A stretch of 64,000 nucleotides of DNA from Symsagittifera roscoffensis (GCF_963678635.1 NC_087063.1:11756368-11820367); one strand, 5' to 3'. Counted from the first letter of the stretch, positions 22,309 to 35,369 are shown. Numbers and translations: made by a program. The notes: generated by a model from the letters alone, not told the origin.

Positions 22309-22689
22309 GATCAACTTTCATAAAACTGCCGACTATTTTAAAATGTCAATCCGGCGAATTGTAGACTTTTTCTATGACCCTAGCACTATGTTCCGTCAGC
22401 AACTCCTTATGCCTTCCACCTTATCTCAAACAACGCCCTCAAGCCTCAAAATCAACCATCAAAGGAACCCGAAGGATCCGAGTCCTCGGAGAACCAGGAG
22501 TTACACAAATGTTCACTCAATATTAATTATTGTTCTCTGTTGTCTTTGTCTTTCTACGAGTTTCGTCAAGGCATGGGATCCCAATGAACATCAATTAAAC
22601 ACGGTTGAAACCCACTTTTACGTCTCGGAGAACAGTCGCGAGAACTCTCTAGTTTACAGTTTGAGGGATTCCATGAGTTGGGTTGGACA
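22309..22689 (+). CDS. Array exon copy 9, frame intact from ATG to donor
   Basis: One of the cleanest copies: ATG 22343, MSIRRIVDFFYDP, Pro/Ser/Arg-rich stretch (PKDPSPRRTRSY), hydrophobic segment ILIIVLCCLCLSTSFVKA, then WDPNEHQLNTVETHFYVSEN and a YSLRDSMSWVGQ end. If spliced at GGACA|GTGAGT it ends phase 2; if not spliced the frame stops at TGA inside the donor. The hydrophobic stretch could be a signal peptide cleaved after VKA or a signal anchor. Confidence 0.55.
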
Positions 22690-22849
22690 GTGAGTACATT
22701 ATTTTTATGTCTTTACTTAAAAGTAATTGATTTATTTCAATTAATATTTGCTTGTTTATTTTTTTTAAAAGCGGAGAGCTATAATTTAGAAATGCGGTAA
22801 AACCAAAAATTGGCTTCGAAAAAAGCGGAAGCATCGAAAACTTACCTCC

Positions 22850-23105
22850 ACCTTTTTTTCTGAGCGTTAAACTTGTGTCGGAAATTTTCGTCCACCAGCT
22901 CCTTGCATTTGACACACAGGAACTTTTTTTGTCACTTTATTGATCTTCATCAGGTGAAATTTTGGTAAAGGTTGAGAATTTTCTTATGCTTCACCAAATG
23001 TGTACTTTCAAAGTGCCGCTTTAGGGATGCGCGCCACATGAAGGATTTCTCGCAAAAGTCGCATTTGTATTTGTTTTCCGCATGTTTCTAGGTCTAACCA
23101 AAAGT
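22850..23105 (-). pseudogene. C2H2-type zinc-finger fragment, copy 4
   Basis: Minus strand retains YKCDFCEKSFMWRASLKRHF, HLVKHKKI and the LLCV-type second block with frame damage. Flanked on the right by hAT copy 5, as in copies 2 and 3. Confidence 0.5.
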
Positions 23106-23249
23106 TTGTCCATTATGGCCAATGAAAAGAAATTGAGAGCTCGCGATAATATTGTTCGAGACTCCATGCATAGCTTAAGTGCCTTATTTTGTGAAGATAC
23201 AAAAAGAGTTTTTCTCTAAATGTTTTTTCATGTCCGAGAAGTGGTATTT

Positions 23250-23842
23250 TTTGCACCAGCTCGTGTGTGTGTGGAATCCTCCAAGCGGGGCAAGTGGGAA
23301 CTGGATAGCCGGAATTTATTCATGAAAAACTTTGGATCGTTCAATGGGTCAGTAATTAATCCGAATGCAGATGTTATCGACGTTAGCAGCCTTCCAACAA
23401 CATTTAAGCGAGTACGCTTACATGATTTCAAAATGCAGCCTGCTTTTAGCTCTGGATAAGTTGCAGATCGCATGTCGAGTTATTTATTCTCGCCCATTGT
23501 CCAAATCAACAACACACTTCATCCTTGGTCGAACAGAAAGCATACAAAGTTTCGCTTTCAACGCTCTTTCTGTGAGCCCTGACACAGGTACTGTCGAGTG
23601 ACTTTTTTCTGCCAGCGGAAACATTCTCTCAAAAAACGCAACAGCCTGGGCGCAAAAGTTCTCGAGAATCTTCTGTACTTAAAAATTAACTGATGTAATT
23701 CAATTAATATTTCCTTGTTTGTTTTCTTAAAAAGCGATAAAAGCGGAGAGCTATAATTTAGAAATGCGGTAAAAGCAAAAAGCGGCTTCGAAAAAAGCGG
23801 AAGCGTCGAAAAGCGGCTTTTCTATAAGCGGTCAATTCACTG
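23250..23842 (+). pseudogene. hAT transposase C-terminal fragment and 3' end, copy 5
   Basis: Reads SRNLFMKNFGSFNGSV, DVIDVSSLPTTFKRVRLHDF, then LDKLQIACRVIYSRPLSK and DTGTVE-stop. The tail (ILSKNATAWAQKF after a frameshift) is broken. TIR ends at 23842. Confidence 0.6.
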
Positions 23843-24138
23843 GCTAGAATAGCTCCATAAAACAACATTTCTAGTAGTACTATTACTTAAACTTTGTTTA
23901 CTGAAGTAGGCGAAATTTTTAATCTGATAAAGTTCGAACTTGATACAAAAGTTAGCCCAGGAACCTTTTCCCGATCAATCATTTAGATGTATTTTGTTTC
24001 ACTGGAGTAAATTGTCTCTCGCCACAGGCCTTATTCCTTCTTCATAGTTTACAGTACTGTTTTAAGTTTCACATTCCAAATCTTTTTTTTACGAAATAGG
24101 AATACATTTTAGAGTCTTAATTCAAACTTCTGTTACAG

Positions 24139-24519
24139 GATCAACTTTAATAAAACTGCCGACTATTTTAACATGTCAAACCGGCGAATCGTAGACTTCT
24201 TTTATGACCCTAGCACTATGTTCCATCAGCAACTCCTTATGCCTTCCACCTTATCTCAAACAACGCCCTCAAGCCTCAAAATCCACCATCAAAAGAACCC
24301 GAAGACTCCGAGTCCTCGGAGAACCAGGAGTTACCCAAATTTTCACTCCATATTAATTATTGTTCTCTGTTGTCTTTGTCGTTCTACGAGGTTTGTCTAG
24401 GCATGCGATCCCAATGAACATGAAATAAACACGGTTGAAACCCACTTTTACGTCTCGGAGAACAGTCGCGAGAACTCTCTAGTTTACAGTTTGAGGGATT
24501 TCATGAGTTGGGTTGGACA
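24139..24519 (+). pseudogene. Array exon copy 10
   Basis: ATG at 24173. A change to TAG after STRFV ends the frame just past the hydrophobic segment. Donor GTCAGT. Confidence 0.6.
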
Positions 24520-25005
24520 GTCAGTAATCTGTTTTTATGTCTGTACTTAAAAAATAATTATTTTAATTCAATTAAATTTTACTTGTTTGTTTTCTTAAAA
24601 AGCGATAAAAGCGGAGAGCTATAATTTAGAAAAGCGGTAAAAGCAAAAAGCGGCTTCGGAAAAAGCGGAAGCGTCGAAAAGCGGCTTTTCCATAAGCGGT
24701 CAATTCACTGGCTAGAATTGCTCCAGAAAACAACATTTCTAGTAGTACTATTACTTCAACTTTGTTTACTTAAGTGGGCGAAATTTTTTATCAGAACAAG
24801 TTCGAACTTGATACAAAAGTTAGCCCAGAAACTTTTTCCCGATCAATCATTTAGGTGATATTTGTTTCATTTGAGTAGCTGGTCTCTCGCCACAGGCCTT
24901 ATTCATTCTTGATAGTTTACAATACTGTTTTAAGTTTCACATTCCAAATCTTTCTTTACGAAATAGGAATTCATTTTAGAGTCTTAATTCAAACTTCTGT
25001 TACAG

Positions 25006-25386
25006 GATCAACTTTCATAAAACTGCCGACTATTTCAACATGTCAAACCGGCGAATTGTAGACTTCTTTTATGACCCTAGCACTATGTTCCATCAGCAAC
25101 TCCTTATGCCTTCCACCTTATCTCAAACAACGCTCTCAAGCCTCAAAATCCACCATCAAAAGAACCCGAAGACTCCGAGTCCTCGGAGAACCAGGAGTTA
25201 CACAAATGTTCACTCCATATTAATTATTGTTCTCGGTTGTCTTTGTCTTTCTACGAGTTTCGTCAAGGCATGCGATCCGAATGAACATGAAATAAACACG
25301 GTTGAAACCCACTTTTACGTCTCGGAGAACAGTCGCGAGAACTCTCTAGCTTACAGTTTGAGGGATTTCATGAGTTGGGTTGGACA
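25006..25386 (+). CDS. Array exon copy 11, frame intact
   Basis: ATG 25040, open through the whole exon to WVGQ and on into the intron (125 codons), because the donor reads GTCAGTAG and lacks the usual TGA. Ectodomain start is CDPNEHEINTVETHFYVSEN. Confidence 0.5.
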
Positions 25387-25865
25387 GTCAGTAGTCTGTT
25401 TTTATGTCTGTACTTAAAAAATGATTATTTTTATTCAATTAATTTTTACTTGTTTGTTTTCTTAAAAAGCGATAAAAGCGGAGAGCTATAATTTAGAAAA
25501 GCGGTAAAAGCGGCTTCGAAAAAAGCGGAAGCGTCGAATAGCGGCTTTTCCATAAGCGGTCAATTCACTGGCTGGAATTGCTCCAGAAAACAACATTTCT
25601 TGTAGTACTATTACTTAAACTTGGTTTACTTGAGTAGGCGAAATTTTTTATCAGAACAAGTTCGAACTTGATACGAAAGTTAGCCCAGAAACTTTTTCCC
25701 GATCAATCATTTAGGTGATATTTGTTTCATTTGAGTAGCTGGTCTCTCGCCACAGGCCTTATTCATTCTTGATAGTTTACAATAATGTTTTAAGTTTCAC
25801 ATTCCAAATCTTTCTTTACGAAATAGGAATACATTTTAGAGTCTTAATTCAAACTTCTGTTACAG

Positions 25866-26246
25866 GATCAACTTTCATAAAACTGCCGAGTATTTTAACA
25901 TGTCAAACCGGCGAATTGTAGACTTCTTTTATGACTCTAGCGCTATGTTCCATCAGCAACTCCTGATGTCTTCCACCTAATCTCAAACAACGCCCTCAAG
26001 CCTCAAAATCCACCATCAAAAGAACCCGAAGACTCCGAGTCCTCGGAGAACCAGGAGTTACACAAATGTTCACTCTATATTAATTATTGTTCTCTGTTGT
26101 CTTTGTCTTTCTACGAGTTTCGTCAAGGCATGCGATCCCAATGAACATGAAATAAACACGGTTGAAACCCTTTTTTACGTCTCGGAGAACAGTCGCGAGA
26201 ACTCTCTAGTTTACAGTTTGAGGGATTCCATGAGTTGGGTTGGACA
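25866..26246 (+). pseudogene. Array exon copy 12
   Basis: ATG at 25900; TTATCT is changed to TAATCT, giving a stop after LLMSST. Splice sites look intact. Confidence 0.6.
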
Positions 26247-26727
26247 GTGAGTAGATTATTTTTGTCTGTTTTTAAAATTAATTGATTTAATTCGACTAAT
26301 ATTTGCTTGTTTGTTTTCTTAAAAAGCGATAAAAGCGGAGAGCTATAATTTAGAAAAGCGGTAAAACCAAAAAGCGGCTTCGAAAAAGCGGAAGCGGCGA
26401 AAACGGCTTTTCCATAAGCGGTCAATTCACTGGCTAGAATAGCTCCAGAAAACAACATTTCTAATAGTACTATTACTTCAACTTCGCTTACTAAAATAGG
26501 GGACATTTTTATCAGAACAAGTTCGAGCATGATACAAAAGTTAGCCCAGAAACCTTTTCCCGATCAATCATTTAGGTGTAATTTGTTTCACTGTAGTAGA
26601 GTGTCTCTCGCCACAGGCCTTATTCCTTCTTGATAGTTTACAGTACTGTTTTAAATTTCACATTCCAAATCTTTTTTTTACGAAATAGGAATACATTTTA
26701 GAGTCTTAATTCAAACTTCTGTCTCAG

Positions 26728-27108
26728 GATCAACTTTCATAAAACTGCCGACTATTTTAAAATGTCAAACCGGCGAATTGTAGACTTCTTTTATGACTCT
26801 AGCACTATGTTCCATCAGCAACTCCTGATGTCTTCCACCTAATCTCAAACAACGCCCTCAAGCCTCAAAATCCACCATCAAAAGAACCCGAAGACTCCGA
26901 GTCCTCGGAGAACCAGGAGTTACACAAATGTTCACTCTATATTAATTATTGTTCTCTGTTGTCTTTGTCTTTCTACGAGTTTCGTCAAGGCATGGGATCC
27001 CAATGAACATCAAATAAACTCGGTTGAAACCCAGTTTTACGTCTCGGAGAACAGTCGCGAGAATTCTCTAGTTTACAGTTTGAAGGATTCCATGAGTTGG
27101 GTTGGACA
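26728..27108 (+). pseudogene. Array exon copy 13
   Basis: ATG at 26762 with the same TAATCT stop as copy 12. The acceptor is CTGTCTCAG and the ectodomain end has INSVETQF. Confidence 0.6.
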
Positions 27109-27592
27109 GTGAGTAGATTATTTTTATGTCTTTACTTAAAAATTAATTGATTTAATTCAATTATTATTTGCTCGTTTGTTTTCTTAAAAAGTGGTAAAAG
27201 CGGAGAGCTATAATTTAGAAAAGCGGTAAAACCAAAAAGCGGCTTCGAAAAAGCGGAAGTGGCGAAAACGGCTTTTCCATAAGCGGTCAATTCACTGGCT
27301 AGAATAGCTCCAGAAAACAACATTTCTAATAGTACTATTACTTCAACTTTGTTTACTAACATAAAGGACATTTTTATCAGAACAAGTTCGCGCATGATAC
27401 AAAAGTTAGCCCAGAAACCTTTTCCCGATCAATCATTTAGGTGATATTTGGTTCACTTGAGAAGCTGGTCTCTCGCCACAGGCCCTACTCCTTCTTGATA
27501 ATTTACAGTACCGTTTTAAGTTTCACATTCCAAATCTTTTTTTTACGAAATAGGAATACATTTTAGAGTCTTAATTCAAACTTCTGTTACAG

Positions 27593-27972
27593 GATCAACT
27601 TTCATAAAACTGCCGACTATTTAAACATGTCAAACCGGCGAATTGTAGACTTCTTATATGACCCTAGCACTATGTTCCATCAGCAACTCCTTATGCCTTC
27701 CACCTTATCTCAAACAACGCCCTCAAGCCTCAAAATCCACCATCAAAGGAACCCGAAGACTCCGAGACCTCGGAGAACCAGGAGTTACAAAAATGTTTAC
27801 TCCATGTTAATTTTTGTTCTCTGTTGTCTTTGTCTTTCTACACGAGTTTCCTCAAGGCATGGGATCCCAATGAACATCAAATAAACACGGTTGAAACCCA
27901 CTTTTACGTCTCGAAGAACAGTCGCGAGAACTCTCTAGTTTACAGTTTGAGGGATTCGAGTTGGGTTGGACA
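27593..27972 (+). pseudogene. Array exon copy 14 (+2 frameshift type)
   Basis: ATG at 27627, MSNRRIVDFLYDP; CTACACGAG insertion; ends MNIK-stop. Also lacks five bases near the 3' end. Confidence 0.6.
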
Positions 27973-28457
27973 GTGAGTAGATTATTTTTATGTCTTTACC
28001 TAAAAATTATTTGATTTATTTCAATTAATATTTGCTTGTTTATTTTCTTAAAAAGCGATAAAAGCGGAGAGCTATAATTTAGAAAAGCGTTAAAACTAAA
28101 AAGCGGCTTCGAAAAAAGCGGAAGCGTCGAAAAGCGGCTTTTCCATAAGCGGTCAATTCACTGGCTAGAATAGCTCAGAAAACGACATTTCTTGTAGTAC
28201 TATTACTTAAACTTGGTTTACTTAAGTAGGCGAAATTTTTTATCAGAACAAGTTCGAACTTGATACAAAAGTTAGCCCAGAAACTTTTTGCCGATTAATC
28301 ATTTAGGTGATATTTGTTTCATTTGAGTAGCTGGTCTCTTGCCACAGGAGTTATTTCTTCTTGATAGCTTACAATACTGTTTTAAGTTTCACATTCCAAA
28401 TCTTTTTTTACGAAATAGGAATACATTTTAGAGTCCTAATTCGAACTTCTGTTACAG

Positions 28458-28838
28458 GATCAACTTTCATAAAAATGCAGAGTATTTTAACATGTAAAAC
28501 CGGCGATTTGTAGACTTCTTTTATGACTCTAGCACTATGTTCCATCAGCAACTCCTTATGCCTTCCACCTTATCTCAAACAACGCCCTCAAGCCTCAAAA
28601 TCCACCATCAAAGGAACCCGAAGACTCCGAGTCCTCGGAGAACCAGGAGTTACACAAATGTTCACTCTATATTAATTATTGTTCTCTGTTGTCTTTGTCT
28701 TTCTACGAGTTTCGTCAAGGCATGGGATCCCAATGAACATCAAATAAACTCGGTTGAAACCCAGTTTTACGTCTCGGAGAACAGTCGCGAGAATTCTCTA
28801 GTTTACAGTTTGAAGGATTCCATGAGTTGGGTTGGACA
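28458..28838 (+). CDS. Array exon copy 15 (ATG-TAA type)
   Basis: ATG 28492 followed by TAA. Open from Met 28537 for 101 codons with WDPNEHQINSVETQFYVSEN and YSLKDSMSWVGQ. Confidence 0.45.
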
Positions 28839-29321
28839 GTGAGTAGATTATTTTTATGTCTTTACTTAAAAATTAATTGATTTAATTCAATTATTATTTG
28901 CTCGTTTGTTTTCTTAAAAAGTGGTAAAAGCGGAGAGCTATAATTTAGAAAAGCGGTAAAACCAAAAAGCGGCTTCGAAAAAGCGGAAGTGGCGAAAACG
29001 GCTTTTCCATAAGCGGTCAATTCACTGGCTAGAATAGCTCCAGAAAACAACATTTCTAATAGTACTATTACTTCAACTTTGTTTACTAACATAAAGGACA
29101 TTTTTATCAGAACAAGTTCGCGCATGATACAAAAGTTAGCCCAGAAACCTTTTCCCGATCAATCATTTAGGTGATATTTGGTTCACTTGAGAAGCTGGTC
29201 TCTCGCCACAGGCCCTACTCCTTCTTGATAATTTACAGTACTGTTTTAAGTTTCACATTCCAAATCTTTTTTTACGAAATAGGAATACATTTTAGAGTCT
29301 TAATTCAAACTTCTGTTACAG

Positions 29322-29701
29322 GATCAACTTTCATAAAACTGCCGACTATTTAAACATGTCAAACCGGCGAATTGTAGACTTCTTATATGACCCTAGCACT
29401 ATGTTCCATCAGCAACTCCTTATGCATTCCACCTTATCTCAAACAACGCCCTCAAGCCTCAAAATCCACCATCAAAGGAACCCGAAGACTCCGAGACCTC
29501 GGAGAACCAGGAGTTACAAAAATGTTTACTCCATGTTAATTTTTGTTCTCTGTTGTCTTTGTCTTTCTACACGAGTTTCCTCAAGGCATGGGATCCCAAT
29601 GAACATCAAATAAACACGGTTGAAACCCACTTTTACGTCTCGAAGAACAGTCGCGAGAACTCTCTAGTTTACAGTTTGAGGGATTCGAGTTGGGTTGGAT
29701 A
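29322..29701 (+). pseudogene. Array exon copy 16 (+2 frameshift type)
   Basis: ATG at 29356, almost identical to copy 14, with MHSTLSQ in place of MPSTLSQ. Last bases GGATA before GTGAGT. Confidence 0.6.
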
Positions 29702-30186
29702 GTGAGTAGATTATTTTTATGTCTTTACTTAAAAATTATTTGATTTATTTCAATTAATATTTGCTTGTTTATTTTCCTAAAAAGCGATAAAAGCGGAGAG
29801 CTATAATTTAGAAAAGCGTTAAAACCAAAAAGCGGCTTCGAAAAAAGCGGAAGCGTCGAAAAGCGGCTTTTCCATAAGCGGTCAATTCACTGGCTAGAAT
29901 AGCTCAGAAAACGACATTTCTTGTAGTACTATTACTTAAACTTGGTTTACTTAAGTAGGCGAAATTTTTTATCAGAACAAGTTCGAACTTGATACAAAAG
30001 TTAGCCCAGAAACTTTTTGCCGATTAATCATTTAGGTGATATTTGTTTCATTTGAGTAGCTGGTCTCTTGCCACAGGAGTTATTTCTTCTTGATAGTTTA
30101 CAATACTGTTTTAAGTTTCACATTCCAAATCTTTTTTTACGAAATAGGAATACATTTTAGAGTCCTAATTCGAACTTCTGTTACAG

Positions 30187-30567
30187 GATCAACTTTCATA
30201 AAAATGCAGAGTATTTTAACATGTAAAACCGGCGATTTGTAGACTTCTTTTATGACTCTAGCACTATGTTCCATCAGCAACTCCTTATGCCTTCCACCTT
30301 ATCTCAAACAACGCCCTCAAGCCTCAAAATCCACCATCAAAGGAACCCGAAGACTCCGAGTCCTCGGAGAACCAGGAGTTACACAAATGTTCACTCTATA
30401 TTAATTATTGTTCTCTGTTGTCTTTGTCTTTCTACGAGTTTCGTCAAGGCATGGGATCCCAATGAACATCAAATAAACTCGGTTGAAACCCAGTTTTACG
30501 TCTCGGAGAACAGTCGCGAGAATTCTCTAGTTTACAGTTTGAAGGATTCCATGAGTTGGGTTGGACA
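30187..30567 (+). CDS. Array exon copy 17 (ATG-TAA type)
   Basis: ATG 30221 followed by TAA; the 101-codon frame from 30266 is identical in protein to copy 15. Confidence 0.45.
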
Positions 30568-31049
30568 GTGAGTAGATTATTTTTATGTCTTTACTTAAAA
30601 ATTAATTGATTTAATTCAATTATTATTTGCTCGTTTGTTTTCTTAAAAAGTGGTAAAAGCGGAGAGCTATAATTTAGAAAAGCGGTAAAACCAAAAAGCG
30701 GCTTCGAAAAAGCGGAAGTGGCGAAAAGGGCTTTTCCATAAGCGGTCAATTCACTGGCTAGAATAGCTCCAGAAAACAACATTTCTAATAGTACTATTAC
30801 TTCAACTTTGTTTACTAACATAAAGGACATTTTTATCAGAACAAGTTCGCGCATGATACAAAAGTTAGCCCAATACCTTTTCCCGATCAATCATTTAGGT
30901 GATATTTGGTTCACTTGAGAAGCTGGTCTCTCGCCACAGGCCCTACTCCTTCTTGATAATTTACAGTACTGTTTTAAGTTTCACATTCCAAATCTTTTTT
31001 TACGAAATAGGAATACATTTTAGAGTCTTAATTCAAACTTCTGTTACAG

Positions 31050-31429
31050 GATCAACTTTCATAAAACTGCCGACTATTTAAACATGTCAAACCGGCGAAT
31101 TGTAGACTTCTTATATGACCCTAGCACTATGTTCCATCAGCAACTCCTTATGCATTCCACCTTATCTCAAACAACGCCCTCAAGCCTCAAAATCCACCAT
31201 CAAAGGAACCCGAAGACTCCGAGACCTCGGAGAACCAGGAGTTACAAAAATGTTTACTCCATGTTAATTTTTGTTCTCTGTTGTCTTTGTCTTTCTACAC
31301 GAGTTTCCTCAAGGCATGGGATCCCAATGAACATCAAATAAACACGGTTGAAACCCACTTTTACGTCTCGAAGAACAGTCGCGAGAACTCTCTAGTTTAC
31401 AGTTTGAGGGATTCGAGTTGGGTTGGACA
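31050..31429 (+). pseudogene. Array exon copy 18 (+2 frameshift type)
   Basis: ATG at 31084, same protein as copy 16 up to MNIK-stop. Donor GTGAGT. Confidence 0.6.
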
Positions 31430-31915
31430 GTGAGTAGATTATTTTTATGTCTTTACTTAAAAATTATTTGATTTATTTCAATTAATATTTGCTTGTTTAT
31501 TTTCCTAAAAAGCGATAAAAGCGGAGAGCTATAATTTAGAAAAGCGTTAAAACCAAAAAGCGGCTTCGAAAAAAGCGGAAGCGTCGAAAAGCGGCTTTTC
31601 CATAAGCGGTCAATTCACTGGCTAGAATAGCTCAGAAAACGACATTTCTTGTAGTACTATTACTTAAACTTGGTTTACTTAAGTAGGCGAAATTTTTTAT
31701 CAGAACAAGTTCGAACTTGATACAAAAGTTAGCCCAGAAACTTTTTGCCGATTAATCATTTAGGTGATATTTGTTTCATTTGAGTAGCTGGTCTCTTGCC
31801 ACAGGAGTTATTTCTTCTTGGTAGTTTACAATACTGTTTTAAGTTTCACATTCCAAATCTTTTTTTTACGAAATAGGAATACATTTTAGAGTCCTAATTC
31901 GAACTTCTGTTACAG

Positions 31916-32296
31916 GATCAACTTTCATAAAAATGCAGAGTATTTTAACATGTAAAACCGGCGATTTGTAGACTTCTTTTATGACTCTAGCACTATGTTC
32001 CATCAGCAACTCCTTATGCCTTCCACCTTATCTCAAACAACGCCCTCAAGCCTCAAAATCCACCATCAAAGGAACCCGAAGACTCCGAGTCCTCGGAGAA
32101 CCAGGAGTTACACAAATGTTCACTCTATATTAATTATTGTTCTCTGTTGTCTTTGTCTTTCTACGAGTTTCGTCAAGGCATGCGATCCCAATGAACATGA
32201 AATAAACACGGTTGAAACCCACTTTTACGTCTCGGAGAACAGTCGCGAGAACTCTCTAGTTTACAGTTTGAGGGATTCCATGAGTTGGGTTGGACA
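31916..32296 (+). CDS. Array exon copy 19 (ATG-TAA type, recombinant)
   Basis: ATG 31950 followed by TAA. From 31995 the frame is open, but the ectodomain reads CDPNEHEINTVETHF, unlike its partners at 28492 and 30221. This suggests a crossover or conversion within the exon. Confidence 0.45.
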
Positions 32297-32777
32297 GTGA
32301 GTAGATTATTTTTGTCTGTTTTTAAAAATTAATTGATATAATTCGACTAATTTTGCTTGTTTGTTTTCTTAAAAAGCGATAAAAGCGGAGAGCTATAATT
32401 TAGAAAAGCGGTAAAACCAAAAAGCGGCTTCGAAAAAGCGGAAGCGGCCAAAACGGCTTTTCCATAAGCGGTCAATTCACTGGCTAGAATAGCTCCAGAA
32501 AACAACATTTCTAATAGTACTATTACTTCAACTTTGCTTACTAAAATAGGGGACATTTTTATCAGAACAAGTTCGAGCATGATACAAAAGTAAGCCCAGA
32601 AACCTTTTCCCGATCAATCATTTAGATGTATTTTGTTTCACTGGAGTAAAGTGTCTCTCGCCACAGGCCTTATTCCTTCTTCATAGTTTACAGTACTGTT
32701 TTAAGTTTCACATTCCAAATCTTTTTTTTACGAAATAGGAATACATTTTAGAGTCTTAATTCAAACTTCTGTTACAG

Positions 32778-33157
32778 GATCAACTTTCATAAAACTGCCG
32801 ACTATTTTAAAATGTCAAACCGGCGAATTGTAGACTTTTTTATGACCCTAGCACTATGTTCTATCAGCAACTCCTTATGCCTTCCACCTTATCTCAAACA
32901 ACGCCCTCAAGCCTCAAAATCCAGCATCAAAGGAACCCGAAGACTCCGAGTCCTCGGAGAACCAGGAGTTACACAAATGTTCACTCCATATTAATTTTAT
33001 TTCTCTGTTGTCTTTGTCTTTTTACGAGTTTCGTCAAGGCATGGGATCCCAATGAACATCAAATAAACACGGTTGAAACCCACTTTTACGTCTCGGAGAA
33101 CAGTCGCGAGAATTCTCTAGTTTACAGTTTGAGGGATTCCATGAGTTGGGTTGGACA
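32778..33157 (+). CDS. Array exon copy 20
   Basis: ATG at 32812; a one-base deletion in the T run before ATGACC shifts the first frame. From Met 32856 (MFYQQLLMPST) it is open for 101 codons to WVGQ. Confidence 0.45.
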
Positions 33158-33640
33158 GTGAGTAGATTATTTTTATGTCTTTACTTAAAAATTAATTGAT
33201 TTAATTCAATTATTATTTGCTCGTTTGTTTTCTTAAAAAGTGGTAAAAGCGGAGAGCTATAATTTAGAAAAGCGGTAAAACCAAAAAGCGGCTTCGAAAA
33301 AGCGGAAGTGGCGAAAACGGCTTTCCCATAAGCGGTCAATTCACTGGCTAGAATAGCTCCAGAAAACAACATTTCTAATAGTACTATTACTTCAACTTTG
33401 TTTACTAACATAAAGGACATTTTTATCAGAACAAGTTCGAGCATGATACAAAAGTTAGCCCAGAAACCTTTTCCCGATCAATCATTTAGGTGATATTTGG
33501 TTCACTTGAGAAGCTCGTCTCTCGCCACAGGCCCTATTCCTTCTTGATAATTTACAGTACTGTTTTAAGTTTCGCATTCAAAATCTTTTTTTACGAAATA
33601 GGAATACATTTTTGAGTCTTATTTCAAACTTCTGTTACAG

Positions 33641-34020
33641 GATCAACTTTCATAAAACTGCCGACTATTTTAACATGTCAAACCGGCGAATTGTAGACTT
33701 CTTCTATGACCCCAGCACTATGTTCCATCAGCAACTCCTTATGCCTTCCACCTTATCTCAAACAACGCCCTCAAGCCTCAAAATCCACCATCAAAGGAAC
33801 CCGAAGACTCCGAGACCTCGGACAACCAGGAGTTACAAAAATGTTTACTCCATGTTGATTATTGTTCTCTGTTGTCTTTGTCTTTCTACACGAGTTTCGT
33901 CAAGGCATGGGATCCCAATGAACATCAAATAAACACGGTTGAAACCCACTTTTACGTCTCGAAGAACAGTCGCGAGAACTCTCTAGTTTACAGTTTGAGG
34001 GATTCGAGTTGGGTTGGACA
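33641..34020 (+). pseudogene. Array exon copy 21 (+2 frameshift type)
   Basis: ATG at 33675; CTACACGAG insertion; ends MNIK-stop. Also has the GGATTCGAG five-base loss seen in copies 14, 16 and 18. Confidence 0.6.
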
Positions 34021-34506
34021 GTGAGTAGATTATTTTTATGTCTTTACTTAAAAATTAATTGATTTAATTCAATTAATATTTGCTTGTTTATTTTCTTAAA
34101 AAGCGATAAAAGCGGAGAGCTATAATTTAGAAAAGCGTTAAAACCAAAAAGCGGCTTCGAAAAAAGCGGAAGCGTCGAAAAGCGGCTTTTCCATAAGCGG
34201 TCAATTCACTGGCTAGAATAGCTCCAGAAAACAACATTTCTTGTAGTACTATTACTTAAACTTGGTTTACTTAAGTAGGCAAAATTTTTTATCAGAACAA
34301 GTTCGAACTTGATACAAAAGTTAGCCCAGAAACTTTTTCCCGATTAATCATTTAGGTGATATTTGTTTCATTTGAGTAGCTGGTCTCTTGCCACAGGGGT
34401 TATTCCTTCTTGATAGTTTACAATACTGTTTTAAGTTTCACATTCCAAATCTTTTTTTACGAAATAGAAATACATTTTAGAGTCTTATTTCGAACTTCTG
34501 TTACAG

Positions 34507-34887
34507 GATCAACTTTCATAAAAATGCCGAGTATTTTAACATGTAAAACCGGCGAATTGTAGACTTCTTTTATGACTCTAGCACTATGTTCCATCAGCAA
34601 CTCTTTATGCCTTCCACCTTATCTCAAACAACGCCCTCAAGCCTCAAAATCTACCATCAAAGGAACCCGAAGACACCGAGTCCTCGGAGAACCAGGATTT
34701 ACACAAATGTTCACTCTATATTAATTATTGTTCTCTGTTGTCTTTGTCTTTCTACGAGTTTCGTCAAGGCATGCGATCCCAATGAACATGAAATAAACAC
34801 GGTTGAAACCCACTTTTACGTCTCGGAGAACAGTCGCGAGAACTCTCTAGTTTACAGTTTGAGGGATTCCATGAGTTGGGTTGGACA
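34507..34887 (+). CDS. Array exon copy 22 (ATG-TAA type)
   Basis: ATG 34541 followed by TAA; open from Met 34586 with CDPNEHEINTVETHFYVSEN and intact donor. Confidence 0.45.
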
Positions 34888-35369
34888 GTGAGTAGATTAT
34901 TTTTGTCTGTTTTTAAAAATTAATTGATTTAATTCGACTAATATTTGCTTGTTTGTTTTCTTAAAAAGCGATAAAAGCGGAGAGCTATAATTTAGAAAAG
35001 CGGTAGAACCAAAAAGCGGCTTCGAAAAAGCGGAAGCGGCGAAAACGGCTTTTCCATAAGCGGTCAATTCACTGGCTAGAATAGCTCCAGAAAATAACAT
35101 TTCTAATAGTACTATTACTTCAACTTTGCTTACTAAAATAGGGGACATTTTTATCAGAACAAGTTCGAGCATGATACAAAAGTTAGCCCAGAAACCTTTT
35201 CCCTTTCAATCATTTAGGTGTAATTTGTTTCACTGGAGTAGAGTGTCTCTCGCCACACGCCTTATTCCTTCTTGATAGTTTACAGTACTGTTTTAAGTTT
35301 CACATTCCAAATCTTTTTTTTACGAAATAGGAATACATTTTAGAGTCTTAATTCAAACTTCTGTTACAG

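Larger units (their letters stand above)
27000..32180 (+). repeat. Dimeric higher-order repeat, period about 1729 bp, three rounds
   Basis: A two-unit block (+2-frameshift exon followed by ATG-TAA exon) recurs with near identity. Matching ATGs are at 27627, 29356, 31084 and at 28492, 30221, 31950, so spacing is 1728-1729 bp. Shared private changes include the loss of five bases in GGATTCGAGTTGG and a CATAAAAATGCAG upstream block. Confidence 0.8.
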
